Shown: piece by piece, positions 49,932-63,403 of the stretch | How the letters are laid out: each line of letters starts with the position of its first letter | Position numbering within the stretch: the first letter of the stretch is position 1 | Assembly: GCA_903892515.1 (NCBI GenBank) | Contig: CAITIS010000091.1 | Location: forward strand, 1 to 64,000 | DNA: 64,000 bases | Direction: 5' to 3' | DNA from: an uncultured Planctomycetota bacterium | GTDB lineage: Bacteria; Planctomycetota; Phycisphaerae; SM23-33 | Program-made: the position numbers and the translations under genes | The notes under the pieces: model-generated | Database searches by the model: none | Told to the model about the DNA's origin: nothing | What the model saw: the letters and a program-made list of their open reading frames with translations, nothing else

Positions 49932-51221
49932 CTACCCAGCGACCGGCGCCAGCGCGGCATCGGTGGGAACGGCGGATTCCACGGGTGCATCGGGCACGAG
50001 CATGGCTCGTTCAATTTCTCGATTCTCCCGCACCTGCACCACGATCTCGAAGGAATTCAGCAGATCCAAGTACTGTTCCAGGCTGCGGGACAGCAGGAAC
50101 TTTCTTCGCACGGTCTCGTGGGCGGCGGCGCCCAACCGCTCGCGCAGCGCCTGGTCCCTTACGACCTGGATGATCCGCCCGGCCGCTTCGGCAACCGACG
50201 AAACCAGGAACCCGTTGACGCCGTCGCGAATCTGGTAGCGAATACCGCCGACGTTGCCGCCGATAACCGGGGTGCCTTTCCACAGCGCCTCGGCCACGGT
50301 CAGTCCGAATCCCTCGCGCAGCGACTTCTGAAGCACCACGGTGGCACGCCTTTGAAGGGCGTTGACGAGCAGACTGTCCTCGCGATTGATGATCAACAGC
50401 CGTTCGTCCTGCTGGCTGAGCAGAGACTCATAGATGCTCTGCCCTTCAGGATCATCCGCGGCCGGCGCGCCCAACAGCACCAGCGTGCATTCCACATCAC
50501 GTCGAGCGATCTTGAAGGCGTCGATTACGCCTTGTGGATCCTTCCAGCGGTCGAATCGCGAAACCTGGACGACCAGCGGCTTGTCGGTGGGGATTCGGGC
50601 ACTTTCGAGGATATGGTCGATGTGCTCCGCTCCCAAGTCGACATTGGTCAGGCTGAACGGATCGATTGCCGGCATGAAGTAGAACTGGGGCGGCCTGATC
50701 TTCTGCGTGTACTCGGGAATGGTCACAATCACCGCGTTGTACCTGTCGATGAAGCCGCCCAGGTACTCCCACAAGAGCGGGTTGGGCGCGGTCAAGTCGA
50801 TGTGGCAGCGCCATATCCAGGGCACCGGCCGGGAGTACGATTGGATCAGCGAAAGGGGCTGTGGGTCATGCACGATCACGAAGTCGTGGTTGAGCTGATT
50901 GCGGACCGCGTTGTCCCGGTTAGTCTGCTCGTAAATCCATTTTACGTGATCCGTTAGCTGAATCTCGGCCCCTTGAAGAGCGTTGTGCACAGCCTTGGTG
51001 AAGGCAAAGAAGTCAGGGTTCCCTTGAATGGTACGCCACTCCGTGTGCAGGCCGACATCGTTCATCAGCAGCGACAGCGGCCCAAGCATCGCGGCCACGC
51101 CGCCGCCATAGTATGTCGAACTGATGTGCACGACCTGGCGACCGGTCAAGGGCTTGGCTTTCTGCCATATCCGTTCGAGCGTTTCGGCTCCGATAAGTGT
51201 CTCGTATTCGTTTATGTTCAT
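49932..51221 (-). CDS. GT4-family glycosyltransferase, TreT-like trehalose synthase
   Basis: VVHISSTYYGGGVAAMLGPLSLLMNDVGLHTEWRTIQGNPDFFAFTKAVHNALQG and EGFGLTVAEALWKGTPVIGGNVGGIRYQI; MNINEYETL start preceded by AAGGA. Confidence 0.85.
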   Translation of the reverse strand: MNINEYETLIGAETLERIWQKAKPLTGRQVVHISSTYYGGGVAAMLGPLSLLMNDVGLHTEWRTIQGNPDFFAFTKAVHNALQGAEIQLTDHVKWIYEQTNRDNAVRNQLNHDFVIVHDPQPLSLIQSYSRPVPWIWRCHIDLTAPNPLLWEYLGGFIDRYNAVIVTIPEYTQKIRPPQFYFMPAIDPFSLTNVDLGAEHIDHILESARIPTDKPLVVQVSRFDRWKDPQGVIDAFKIARRDVECTLVLLGAPAADDPEGQSIYESLLSQQDERLLIINREDSLLVNALQRRATVVLQKSLREGFGLTVAEALWKGTPVIGGNVGGIRYQIRDGVNGFLVSSVAEAAGRIIQVVRDQALRERLGAAAHETVRRKFLLSRSLEQYLDLLNSFEIVVQVRENREIERAMLVPDAPVESAVPTDAALAPVAG

Positions 51222-51667
51222 AACGGTTGTCCTTACGACCTTCATTTCCAACAACGGGCAGCTCGCGGATTACCGACGGCATGCCCTCAACTTTCGAGCA
51301 CCGCATGTCTCGTGGTGTATCGGGCCTGCATTCGCCGAGTGTGGCGTTCCCGCCATCACCACTCATCGAATCCTAGCGCGATAGGCCGCACGACTTCTAT
51401 GAGGGATTCTGAGCTGCAAAGACGGAATGTGCGCAGTGGTTTCCTGTACGGACGCGGTTCAAACTTCTATCCGTGGCTCACTGTCTGAACGATCCAGGCT
51501 GGCTCGAACATGGTTAAGTGTGAAGCGCTGTTAAGTTGCGGTGGCGTAGTTTCCGTAAGCCGTTGAGACAGCCGGCCTGTGCACCATTCGTTGATGCGCT
51601 CGTGACGAACGCGTCGAATTGCCCCCGATTCTCCGCATCCCCTCGCTCTTTTAGGAACGCGTCATTA

Positions 51668-51823
51668 TCAGAGGTACCTCCGGGAAAGCTTCCAGACTAT
51701 GTAGACTCCGGCCAGGCTCCCCATGGTGCTGACGAGCAAGGCCGTTACGATCCCGACATAGCTTCCGATCCACCAGCCAATCGCGCCGCCGACGGTCACG
51801 CCGATGAGCATGAGGAATCTCAT
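51668..51823 (-). CDS. Small glycine-rich membrane protein (51 aa), below the ORF-track cutoff
   Basis: Hand translation: MRFLMLIGVTVGGAIGWWIGSYVGIVTALLVSTMGSLAGVYIVWKLSRRYL*. AAAGGTG upstream; 40 nt after the lacZ stop; two hydrophobic segments with G-zipper character. Confidence 0.7.
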   Translation of the reverse strand: MRFLMLIGVTVGGAIGWWIGSYVGIVTALLVSTMGSLAGVYIVWKLSRRYL

Positions 51824-51862
51824 GTAGAGGCACCTTTCAAAGCAACGGTGTCAGGGAAACGC

Positions 51863-55111
<3,249 letters not shown>

Positions 55112-55271
55112 TCAACCAATGCACCCTGGAGGCCGCCTCAGAGGCTCACCACGCTACACGTTGACATCGTACTGCCGCAACCTTCGATGAGAACGGCTGA
55201 CCTGTCAAGACTGAATCTTCACAGCGGTTCCCAACGCCGCCGCACCTGTGAGCCACGTCTTCTCGACGGTT

Positions 55272-56753
55272 TCACTGCGCCGGCGCGGTTGAGGCCTGGG
55301 TTGCAGGCTGTGTTGTCGGGCGGTTGCATCCCAAAGCGCTGGCGTCGAGGACTCCCAGTGCCGCCAGGATTCGGACCTGCGACTGGTTGTAGCCGATCAC
55401 TGCCAGGGCATATCGCAGCCTGGCCTGGGCCAGCGAGGCCTGCGCGTCCAGCACGTCCAGCAGAATGGCCTTGCCCACGCGGTAACTGGCCTCGATTCGG
55501 CTGAGGCTCTCCTGGGCAGCCTTGACGTGTTCGGTGGCGATGGAAATGATTTGGCTGGTGGTCCGGCTGTCCTGCTTGGAGCGGACCACCTCGGCGCGGA
55601 GCGCGTCCAGTTGAGCGGTGATTTGCACGTCGGCCAGCTTATACAGAGCCTCGACCGTCTGGATCTGGCCGACGGTGCCGGCACTAAGTTCCCACGCGAC
55701 TCCGGCCGGGGCGCCTTGATCGCCGCGCATGCCGAAGTTCTGGCCCGCGGCGTGGCTGGATATTCCGCCGGCCTCATAGCCGCCGATGCCAATTGGCCCC
55801 AGACCTCCCCAGGTCGTGGCTCGCGTGTCGGCATGGGCGGCGGCGAGCCGTTTGCGCGCGCTTTGCAGGTCGGGCCGGTATTCGATGGCAGTGGCCACCA
55901 ACTGGTCAAGGCTCAGTTCCTCGCTCACCAGCGTAGTGCTCGATAGTTTGTCAGGCTTGGGCACCAGCGTGACGGAGGCGTCCATGTCCAGTGTCGTCGC
56001 CAGGGCGATCGACGCATGGTAGAACTCGTTTATCGCAACCAGCAGATCCTGTTGCCGACCGGCGAGGGCAGCCCTGGCGCGCCAATCGTCCGCCGGCACG
56101 GCCGTGCCCATTCGGAGCTTCGAGCCGGTAATGCGAACGAGTTCCTCGGCGCTGTTGCGGGCCTCCAACGCCGCGGCGGTGGCTGCCTGGGCCAGGCACA
56201 GGTCGTAGTACCCAATCACCGCCTGCTGAAGTGCCCGCATGCGCACGGACAGTTCATCCTGCTGCGAAGCCTCCAGCCGCTTTTTGGAGGCAAGAATATC
56301 GTAGGCCACTTGGCCGGGGCTGACGATCCACTGAATGGCTACGTCTGGCCGGAGCGACGTGAAATTGGCGGTGATGATCTTGCCCGATGAGTCCCGCGCA
56401 CCGCCTTGGTGAAACTCAAAGAGCACGCCCGGCGCGACGGCAGGGAGCGCATTGCCGATGCTGGTGGCATAGCGGCCATACACCGCCTCAACGCGGAGAC
56501 GCGACGAGAGGATGTCCGTGTTGCGCGCCTGAACCATTTCCACGACGGTGGGCAGGTCGATGGCGAGCAGTTCCTTGTGAACCGGGGCGATGAGAGAACT
56601 GTCCAGGGAGACTTCGCCGGCCACCGGCTGCGTTGAAGGCGACAGATTGACGCGCGGTCCCGGCAGCGGCGACTGCCACGACCGGTCGCAGCCGACCATC
56701 AGCGTCGCTGCGGCCAGTACGGTGTGGACGGCGAGTCGGGACAAGACGCTCAT
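55272..56753 (-). CDS. TolC/OprM-like outer-membrane efflux protein
   Basis: Signal-like N-terminus (AAATLMVGCDRSW); duplicated coiled-coil regions; ASYRVGKAILLDVLDAQASLAQARLRYALAVIGYNQSQVRILAALG. Confidence 0.85.
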   Translation of the reverse strand: MSVLSRLAVHTVLAAATLMVGCDRSWQSPLPGPRVNLSPSTQPVAGEVSLDSSLIAPVHKELLAIDLPTVVEMVQARNTDILSSRLRVEAVYGRYATSIGNALPAVAPGVLFEFHQGGARDSSGKIITANFTSLRPDVAIQWIVSPGQVAYDILASKKRLEASQQDELSVRMRALQQAVIGYYDLCLAQAATAAALEARNSAEELVRITGSKLRMGTAVPADDWRARAALAGRQQDLLVAINEFYHASIALATTLDMDASVTLVPKPDKLSSTTLVSEELSLDQLVATAIEYRPDLQSARKRLAAAHADTRATTWGGLGPIGIGGYEAGGISSHAAGQNFGMRGDQGAPAGVAWELSAGTVGQIQTVEALYKLADVQITAQLDALRAEVVRSKQDSRTTSQIISIATEHVKAAQESLSRIEASYRVGKAILLDVLDAQASLAQARLRYALAVIGYNQSQVRILAALGVLDASALGCNRPTTQPATQASTAPAQ

Positions 56754-57883
56754 GGGTTCTTCTCCGCCGGACGGGATGTGCTGGAAGTGTGGTCCCGCTG
56801 GAACCGCACCATGACGTACATTCCGTGCAGCAGCCGGCCGTCGGGATTGGGCAGGTCTACTTCCGTCCGAAGCGTTCGAGTGACCGCGTCGATGGCCCCG
56901 GCGGTGCGCGTAACGGCGCCTTGGAACTTGGTGCCGGGCAGCCCGTAAGGCTCCACTACCGCCGGTACGCCGGGGGCGATCCAGGCGGCATCGGCTTCGG
57001 GCGCTTCGGCGAAGATGCGCATGACGTCCGTTCGTTGCACCCGATACAGAGGCACCCCACGATCGGAGGTGGCGGCCTGGACCATGTCGCCGCGGTTGAT
57101 CGTCCGCCGCGTGACGATGCCGTCGAACGGCGCGATGATCTGGGTGTACGCCAGCAATGTGCCCAGTCGTTGAACCTGAGCCTTGGCTACTTCAAGCTGC
57201 TGTTGGGCCAGCACGGAAGCGGCCTTGGTCACTTCCAGGTCGGCCTCTGCGGCCGTGATCTTCGCCTTGATCACTTCCACCTCGGCGACCGACGCATCCC
57301 GGCCGGCGGTGATGTCATCCATGTCCTGGTCGGTAGCGGCTTTTTCCTTGGTCAACACCGACAGCCGCTTGAAAGTTACTTCCTTGAGCCAGGCCGTCGC
57401 CTGCTGCGGTGGCAATTCGCGTCTGGCCACATCCAACTTGGCCTGCATCGCCACTACGTTTGCCTTGGCGTACTCCAAGGCTGCAAGGCGGCTGGCCTGC
57501 TCGGCCTGTGCCTGCCGGAGTTCATCGTGCAGTTCCGGGACGTATATGACAGCCAGCGTCTGCCCTTTCTGGACGCGGTCGCCAATATCGACGTTCCAGT
57601 CTTGTATGTAGCCGGCCACCTTGGCGTACAGGTCGGCGTACTCGAAACCTTCAACCGTGCCGGGAATATCCAAAGTGGCTGACATGGCGGGCGACGTGGA
57701 GCTGGTCGCGGTACTTGTGGAACGTGACGATGAACTGAATGAGCGAGTTGGCGAAGACGGCTTTGGCTGGGGGCTTGAGCGCATCGCCCATACGCCGATG
57801 CCCGCTGCGGCCACTATCGCAACGGCCAGTACTGCCGCCAGCAATCTCGTCACGGGGCTCCGCCATCGAGCAATCATTGGCAT
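56750..57883 (-). CDS. RND efflux periplasmic adaptor (HlyD/MFP family)
   Basis: KVAGYIQDWNVDIGDRVQKGQTLAVIYVPEL, QRLGTLLAYTQIIAPFDGIVTRRTINRGDMVQA; ATGA overlap with the outer-membrane gene. Confidence 0.9.
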   Translation of the reverse strand: MPMIARWRSPVTRLLAAVLAVAIVAAAGIGVWAMRSSPQPKPSSPTRSFSSSSRSTSTATSSTSPAMSATLDIPGTVEGFEYADLYAKVAGYIQDWNVDIGDRVQKGQTLAVIYVPELHDELRQAQAEQASRLAALEYAKANVVAMQAKLDVARRELPPQQATAWLKEVTFKRLSVLTKEKAATDQDMDDITAGRDASVAEVEVIKAKITAAEADLEVTKAASVLAQQQLEVAKAQVQRLGTLLAYTQIIAPFDGIVTRRTINRGDMVQAATSDRGVPLYRVQRTDVMRIFAEAPEADAAWIAPGVPAVVEPYGLPGTKFQGAVTRTAGAIDAVTRTLRTEVDLPNPDGRLLHGMYVMVRFQRDHTSSTSRPAEKNP

Positions 57884-57936
57884 ACTCTTCCGTCAGTTGG
57901 TCATCGACTCAGGTGCGGCAGTGCTGTCAGCAGACG

Positions 57937-60900
57937 TCATTGGTCATCAGGGTCCAAGGAGGCCGACCGCCGGCCTCGCCGCTGCTGCGCGATGGCGAAG
58001 ATTGCCGGCAGCACCACGAGCGTTGCCAGCGTGGCGGCGATCAGTCCGCCCACCACGGCCCGGCCCAGCGGCGCGGTCTGCTCACCGCTGTCGCCCAGGC
58101 CGATTGCCATCGGAAGCATGCCGACAACCATGGCAGCGCTGGTCATAAGGATGGGCCGCAGGCGGCTTGTGGCGCCATCAATGGCTGCATCGTCGGCGCT
58201 GGCGCCGGCCAGGCGGGCGCGCTCGGCGAACGTCACCAGCAGGATTGCGTTGGCCACCGCGATGCCCACCGCCATGATGGCGCCCATGAACGATTGAATG
58301 TTGATGGTGGTATGGGTCAGCCAAAGCATGAGCACGACCCCGGCCAGCACGGCTGGAACGGTCGAGACCACCGCCACCGACAAACGGATGGACTGGAAGT
58401 TGGCGATAAGCAGCAACAGAATCACGCACACCGCAATGATTAACCCACTCCCCAAGCCAGTGAGGAGGTCCTCCAGCGGCGGCACCTGTCCACGAATCGT
58501 TACGCTCACCTTGGCCGGCGGCTCGCCGACATTGTGGATCGCTTGTCGGACCAATCGGGCAACGCCGCCCAGGTCTTCGCCCAGGATGTTGGCGTTAATG
58601 GTGACTATTCGCTGCATGTTGAAGCGGTCGTATTCCTCGATGCTTGTCGAGGGCAGCACACTGGCCACATTACGCAACAGGACCTGATGGCTCGAACGGT
58701 CATTGATCGGCAGGTTCTGGACTTCCTGAACCGAGTTCATCCGATGTTGCGGCACTTCCACCTGGACTTGGTAGCCCACCCCGCTGTGCGGATCGGCCCA
58801 GAAGACCGGCGTGATGTTTCGGCTGGAAAAGGTCGCATCGGCCACCGCACGCGATACATCCTCGGCGGAGGCGCCAAAGAGTCCAGCCCGCGCGCGGTCG
58901 ACCGCCACGTCGATGGCCGGATAGTCGTCCGGCGGTCCCATCTGCACGTCGCGCAGGCGTGGTATACGGGAAAGCTCGTCGCGCAGGCGTTTGGCAAAGG
59001 CGCGGCTCTGGGCCAGGTCCGGCCCTCCGACGGCCAGTTCAATGGGGGTGCGCGAGCCGAAGCTCATCACACGGCTGACGATGTCGCTGGGCTCAAAGGA
59101 GAAGCTTACCGTCGGCACGACCTGCGGCAAGCGGAGGCGGAGCCGCTCCTTCAACTCCTCGATGGGCACTCCGGCACTGCGCTTGAGTTGCACTTGCAGG
59201 ACCGCTTCTTCGGGCCCGCCGGTCCAGAGATAGATCGTGTTCACCGCGTACGTCTGCGGCTGAACGCCCACGAACCCCAGCGTGATCTCGACGTTGTCCG
59301 GGCCGACCTCGTCGGCGATTTCCTGCAGCACCTGCTGGGCAAGCCCAACGGTTGCATCAATGTGCGTGCCGGTGGGGCCTCTGAGACGCAGGCTGAACTG
59401 GCCGGCATCGACGGTGGGGAAGATGGCCACGCCCAAATGGCTGCCGACCAGCAAGATTGTGCCCACTGCCAGCACCAGGTATGCCGGCAGGATCAGCCAG
59501 CGCAGCCGGATGGAAGGGCGAAGCGCTGCTGCGTATCTGCCGCGCAATGCATGAAAGAACCCGCGGTCAGGATGCTCATCGTGTTCCTTGCGGACGCGCA
59601 GCAGCCAGGCCGACAGGACCGGGACAAACGTGTTTGACAGCGCATATGAGCCGATCATGGCGAAGCCCACCGCCAGCGACAGCGGCACGAACATCGCCCT
59701 GGCCGCCCCAACCATGAACAGCGACGGAATGAACACCGCCAGCACGCTGAGCATGGCCAGCAGGTTTGGCAGAGCGGTTTCAGAGGCAGCGTCCAGCGCC
59801 GCCCGGGCGGGCAGCGCTCCGCTCGACAAATGCGTGTGGATGTTTTCGATGGCTACGACGGCCTGATCCACGAGAATGCCCGCGGCAAGTGCCAGCCCTC
59901 CCAGTGTCATGATGTTGACCGTCTGGCCGCACAGTCCTAGCGCCGCAACCGATGCCAGTAATGCCAGCGGAATGTTCAGCACCACGATCAGGGCGCTGCG
60001 CAGGTTCCGTAGGAACACCAGCACCATTACACTCATCAAACCTGCCCCCAGCAGAATCTCCCGCAGCAGGCCCGAAATCGCGCCGGTGACGTACGTGGAC
60101 TGGTCGAATTCGTAGGATACGGTTATGTCCTCGGGCAGGATGGCCTGGAAGCGCGGGAGGTTCTTCTTTACCAGGTTCACCACGTCCAGGGTCGAGGCAT
60201 CGGAACGCTTGGTTACCGGAATGTACACGGTACGCCGGCCATTGACCAGGGCAAAGCCGGTCTGGATGTCCGAGGAGTCCTCTATCGCGCCCACGTCGCG
60301 CAGGTATACCGTGCGGGCTGACTCGCTCAGCAGGGGCACCATGCTCAGGTCGCCCACGTCGGTGACCACGCTGTTGGTGTTCACGATCGGGAACATGCCC
60401 CCGATGAGGGCGTTTCCCGTTGGCACGATCGGGTTTGCCGATGCCAGCGTGGCTGCCACCTGCTCGGGCGCCAGGTCGTAGGCACGCAGTCGCTCCGGGT
60501 CCAGCCGCACGACAATCGTCCGCTGGCTGCCACCAAACGGAGGAGGCGCCGACATGCCCTTGAGAGTGGCAAACATCGGGCGAACCTTGAACAGGGCGGC
60601 ATCCTGTAATTCGCCCAGGCTGCGCGTCTTGCTGCTGAAGACCAGGTCGCCCACCGGAACGCTGCCGGCGTCAAAACGCATGACGAACGGGGGGACGGTT
60701 CCCGGCGGCATGAACGCACGCGACCGGCTGACATATGACACCGTCTCAGCCAGCGCCTGGGCCATGTCGGTGCCAGGGTGGAACTGGAGTTCTATCAATG
60801 CCACGCCCTGGATGGACTTGCTCGCCACATGCTGGATGCCCGTGATGTAAAGAAAGTGATACTCGTAGTAGTTGGTGACGTACCCCTCCATCTGGGCCGG

Positions 60901-61065
60901 TCCCAGCCCGCCGTACGGCTGAGCCACGTACAGCACGGGGATGCCCAGGTCAGGAAAGATATCCCGTGGCATCCGCTCAAGCGCCGCCAGGCCGGTGAGC
61001 ACTATGGCGATCACCAGCACCAGCACGGTGAGTGGCCGTCGTAATGCTACCCGGATTGCGTTCAT
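57937..61065 (-). CDS. RND efflux transporter permease
   Basis: 1042 aa; IVLTGLAALERMPRDIFPDLGIPVLYV, LAAGILVDQAVVAIENIHTHL and FMGAIMAVGIAVANAILLVTFAERAR; multiple TM segments. Confidence 0.93.
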   Translation of the reverse strand: MNAIRVALRRPLTVLVLVIAIVLTGLAALERMPRDIFPDLGIPVLYVAQPYGGLGPAQMEGYVTNYYEYHFLYITGIQHVASKSIQGVALIELQFHPGTDMAQALAETVSYVSRSRAFMPPGTVPPFVMRFDAGSVPVGDLVFSSKTRSLGELQDAALFKVRPMFATLKGMSAPPPFGGSQRTIVVRLDPERLRAYDLAPEQVAATLASANPIVPTGNALIGGMFPIVNTNSVVTDVGDLSMVPLLSESARTVYLRDVGAIEDSSDIQTGFALVNGRRTVYIPVTKRSDASTLDVVNLVKKNLPRFQAILPEDITVSYEFDQSTYVTGAISGLLREILLGAGLMSVMVLVFLRNLRSALIVVLNIPLALLASVAALGLCGQTVNIMTLGGLALAAGILVDQAVVAIENIHTHLSSGALPARAALDAASETALPNLLAMLSVLAVFIPSLFMVGAARAMFVPLSLAVGFAMIGSYALSNTFVPVLSAWLLRVRKEHDEHPDRGFFHALRGRYAAALRPSIRLRWLILPAYLVLAVGTILLVGSHLGVAIFPTVDAGQFSLRLRGPTGTHIDATVGLAQQVLQEIADEVGPDNVEITLGFVGVQPQTYAVNTIYLWTGGPEEAVLQVQLKRSAGVPIEELKERLRLRLPQVVPTVSFSFEPSDIVSRVMSFGSRTPIELAVGGPDLAQSRAFAKRLRDELSRIPRLRDVQMGPPDDYPAIDVAVDRARAGLFGASAEDVSRAVADATFSSRNITPVFWADPHSGVGYQVQVEVPQHRMNSVQEVQNLPINDRSSHQVLLRNVASVLPSTSIEEYDRFNMQRIVTINANILGEDLGGVARLVRQAIHNVGEPPAKVSVTIRGQVPPLEDLLTGLGSGLIIAVCVILLLLIANFQSIRLSVAVVSTVPAVLAGVVLMLWLTHTTINIQSFMGAIMAVGIAVANAILLVTFAERARLAGASADDAAIDGATSRLRPILMTSAAMVVGMLPMAIGLGDSGEQTAPLGRAVVGGLIAATLATLVVLPAIFAIAQQRRGRRSASLDPDDQ

Positions 61066-61293
61066 CGCCGATTCCTCGCGCGGCGCGGTCGAGGGGCATT
61101 CTGTAGCCCGCGTGTGAGCAGGCCATCCATGTGAACGTGGGACGGTTTGCTATGTAACCGTCTGTCGCACCGCACTCTGCAATAGTAGGCATGAATCGAC
61201 TACGGGTGCGGGCTCGGGTCTGTCCAACTTCCCTGCGGCATCATGAAGGCCGCGTGGCCGCCGCAAGCTGACGCAGCGATAGCCGAGGATAAG

Positions 61294-63117
61294 CTACGCT
61301 GGAACACGTGCCATGGCCCGGTCTGGCCTATTGCGGCAGCCGGCCAAAGCCCGCTGCTTCGGCGCCAGCAGGTTGCGGGCGTGGGCGATGGTCGCCTCCG
61401 TTGCGCCCTTGCCGGCCATCATGTCGGCCAGCTCGCGGACCCGATCTTCGCCTTCCAGGACGCGAACCTGCGCCACCGTCCGGCGGTCGCTGTTCGGCCC
61501 GGTGATCTCCTTGGAAATCTGCAGGTGGTGGTCCGCGCAGGCGGCAATCTGCGACAGGTGCGTGATGCAGATGATCTGGCGGGCGTCTGCGTCTGACGGC
61601 GTCGGCTTGCCCACTGCCCGCCGGCCGTGGGCCAGATCCTGCATCTTTCTGCCAATGGTGGCCCCCAGCCGGTCGCCGATGTTCGCGTCGATTTCATCAA
61701 ATACCAGCACGCTGACCTGGTCCTTGTCCGCCAGGATCGTCTTTAGGGCCAGCATGATCCGCGACATCTCTCCGCCGCTGGCGATCTTGCGCAGCGGCAG
61801 CACTTCCTGGCCGGGATTGGTTCGGACGAGGAACTCCATTTCGTCCAGCCCGGAGGACTCGACCATCGGGTCGTCGGCCAAGCGGCTGCGAATGTCTACG
61901 TCGAACTGGGCTTCGCGCATCTCCAGTTCGCGGAACTGCGCCTCGATGAGCGGCTTGAGCCGATTGCCAGCCTGCCGGCGTAGGCGGGTCAGGCGCGTGC
62001 CGATATCGGCCAATCGCTTCAGCGACTCCGCAATCTGCTGGTCCAGTTCACTCAGGGCCTGGCTGTCCGTTTGCATCTCCTGGACCTTCACGCCGATCTG
62101 CTGCCGGTAGGCCTGTACCGCCTCTAACGGATCGTCGCCGGACTGGGCCGATCTCGCGTACTTGTGGATCAGGCGGTTCAGCAGGTCCAGTCGTTCTTCA
62201 ACCTGGGCCAATTCCGCGCCATCCCCGTCCAGCCGATCCTGATAGCGCGACAGTGCCTTGGCGGCATCCTGCAGCAGGCCCTCCGCCTGCTCGAACTGGC
62301 CTGACAGATCGGCCAGCGAACCGTCCATGCGCAGAAGCTCCTGCATGCGCCCTTTCAGGGAGCCCATGCGATCCAGGACCGTGTCGTCACCTTCCGACAG
62401 CCCTTGCAGCACCTGGGCCGATTGGGCCTTCAGATGAGCGGCGTTCTTCAGCACGCTGTAGCGGCTCTTGACCTGTTCGTATTCACCGGCGTGGGGCTGG
62501 GCCTGGTCGATCTCGTCGATCTGGAAGCGGTACAGGTCCATCGCCTCTGAACGCTTGGCCTCGGACTGCCGCAGCTCCATCAGGCGGCGCTGGCGTTCCC
62601 GGAGGCCGCGAAGGGTTTCCTCAAAACGTTGTCGCTCTCCGGCGGCGTCGGCGAAGGCATCCAGGATCAAGAGCTGGTTGGCCGGCTTGAGCAGGAACTG
62701 CTGGTCGTGCTGGCCGTGAATGTCCACGAGCAGCCCGCCGGCCTCGCGCAGCATGGCGGCCGTCGCCGGCGAGCCGTTGACCGACACGCTCGACCGACCC
62801 GAAGCGGACACCCGCCGCGTGATCAGGATCGGCTCGTGCGGGCTGATGGCCTGGTCGAGAACCTGCCCAAGGCGTTGGGCCATCGCGGGGCTGGACACAT
62901 CGAACAGGCCGCTGACGCGCGCCTCCTGGCTACCGGGGCGGACGAACATGGCCGCCTCTTCGCCCCCGCCGCGCAACCCGAGCAGAAGCTCCAGCGAGCC
63001 CAGGATCAGGCTCTTGCCGGCGCCGGTCTGGCCGGTGAACACATTCAGGCCAGGCGCCAGCGTGATGTTTACTTGCTCGATGATCGCCAAGTTAGAGATG
63101 TGAAGTTCAAGAAGCAT
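61294..63117 (-). CDS. recN: DNA repair protein RecN
   Basis: MLLELHISNLAIIEQVNITLAPGLNVFTGQTGAGKSLILGSLELLLG, DIHGQHDQQFLLKP, KIASGGEMSRIMLALKTIL and VLVFDEIDANIGDRLG. Confidence 0.95.
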   Translation of the reverse strand: MLLELHISNLAIIEQVNITLAPGLNVFTGQTGAGKSLILGSLELLLGLRGGGEEAAMFVRPGSQEARVSGLFDVSSPAMAQRLGQVLDQAISPHEPILITRRVSASGRSSVSVNGSPATAAMLREAGGLLVDIHGQHDQQFLLKPANQLLILDAFADAAGERQRFEETLRGLRERQRRLMELRQSEAKRSEAMDLYRFQIDEIDQAQPHAGEYEQVKSRYSVLKNAAHLKAQSAQVLQGLSEGDDTVLDRMGSLKGRMQELLRMDGSLADLSGQFEQAEGLLQDAAKALSRYQDRLDGDGAELAQVEERLDLLNRLIHKYARSAQSGDDPLEAVQAYRQQIGVKVQEMQTDSQALSELDQQIAESLKRLADIGTRLTRLRRQAGNRLKPLIEAQFRELEMREAQFDVDIRSRLADDPMVESSGLDEMEFLVRTNPGQEVLPLRKIASGGEMSRIMLALKTILADKDQVSVLVFDEIDANIGDRLGATIGRKMQDLAHGRRAVGKPTPSDADARQIICITHLSQIAACADHHLQISKEITGPNSDRRTVAQVRVLEGEDRVRELADMMAGKGATEATIAHARNLLAPKQRALAGCRNRPDRAMARVPA

Positions 63118-63403
63118 GGGGCGGTCTCCTCATGGACGCGTGCGTAGTCCGTCGCCCCAGGCCGCGATGAGCCTGAAGCAGGGCTTTGCGTGCTACACAT
63201 ATCGAGGCGATGCAGGCACAAGCATTTCTCACGGGACAGTCCTCCCGTTAGGGTCGTCGGCCCACTACCCATGCCGGGCCTGCACTCAGGCCCCAGCGGG
63301 CGGGATTACGCTGACAGAAGTATGTTAGCTATATGTTAGGGTACGTCAAGAGAAAAACATGCGCGTTGCTGAGCGTGCTTGGCTTGCGGGAAGCCGTTGT
63401 CGC

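Noticed and set aside
55272-61065. RND operon as the secretion system for the giant RTX protein
   Set aside because: It lacks an ABC ATPase/exporter; the permease is an RND family member, so it is not a type I secretion system on sequence grounds.
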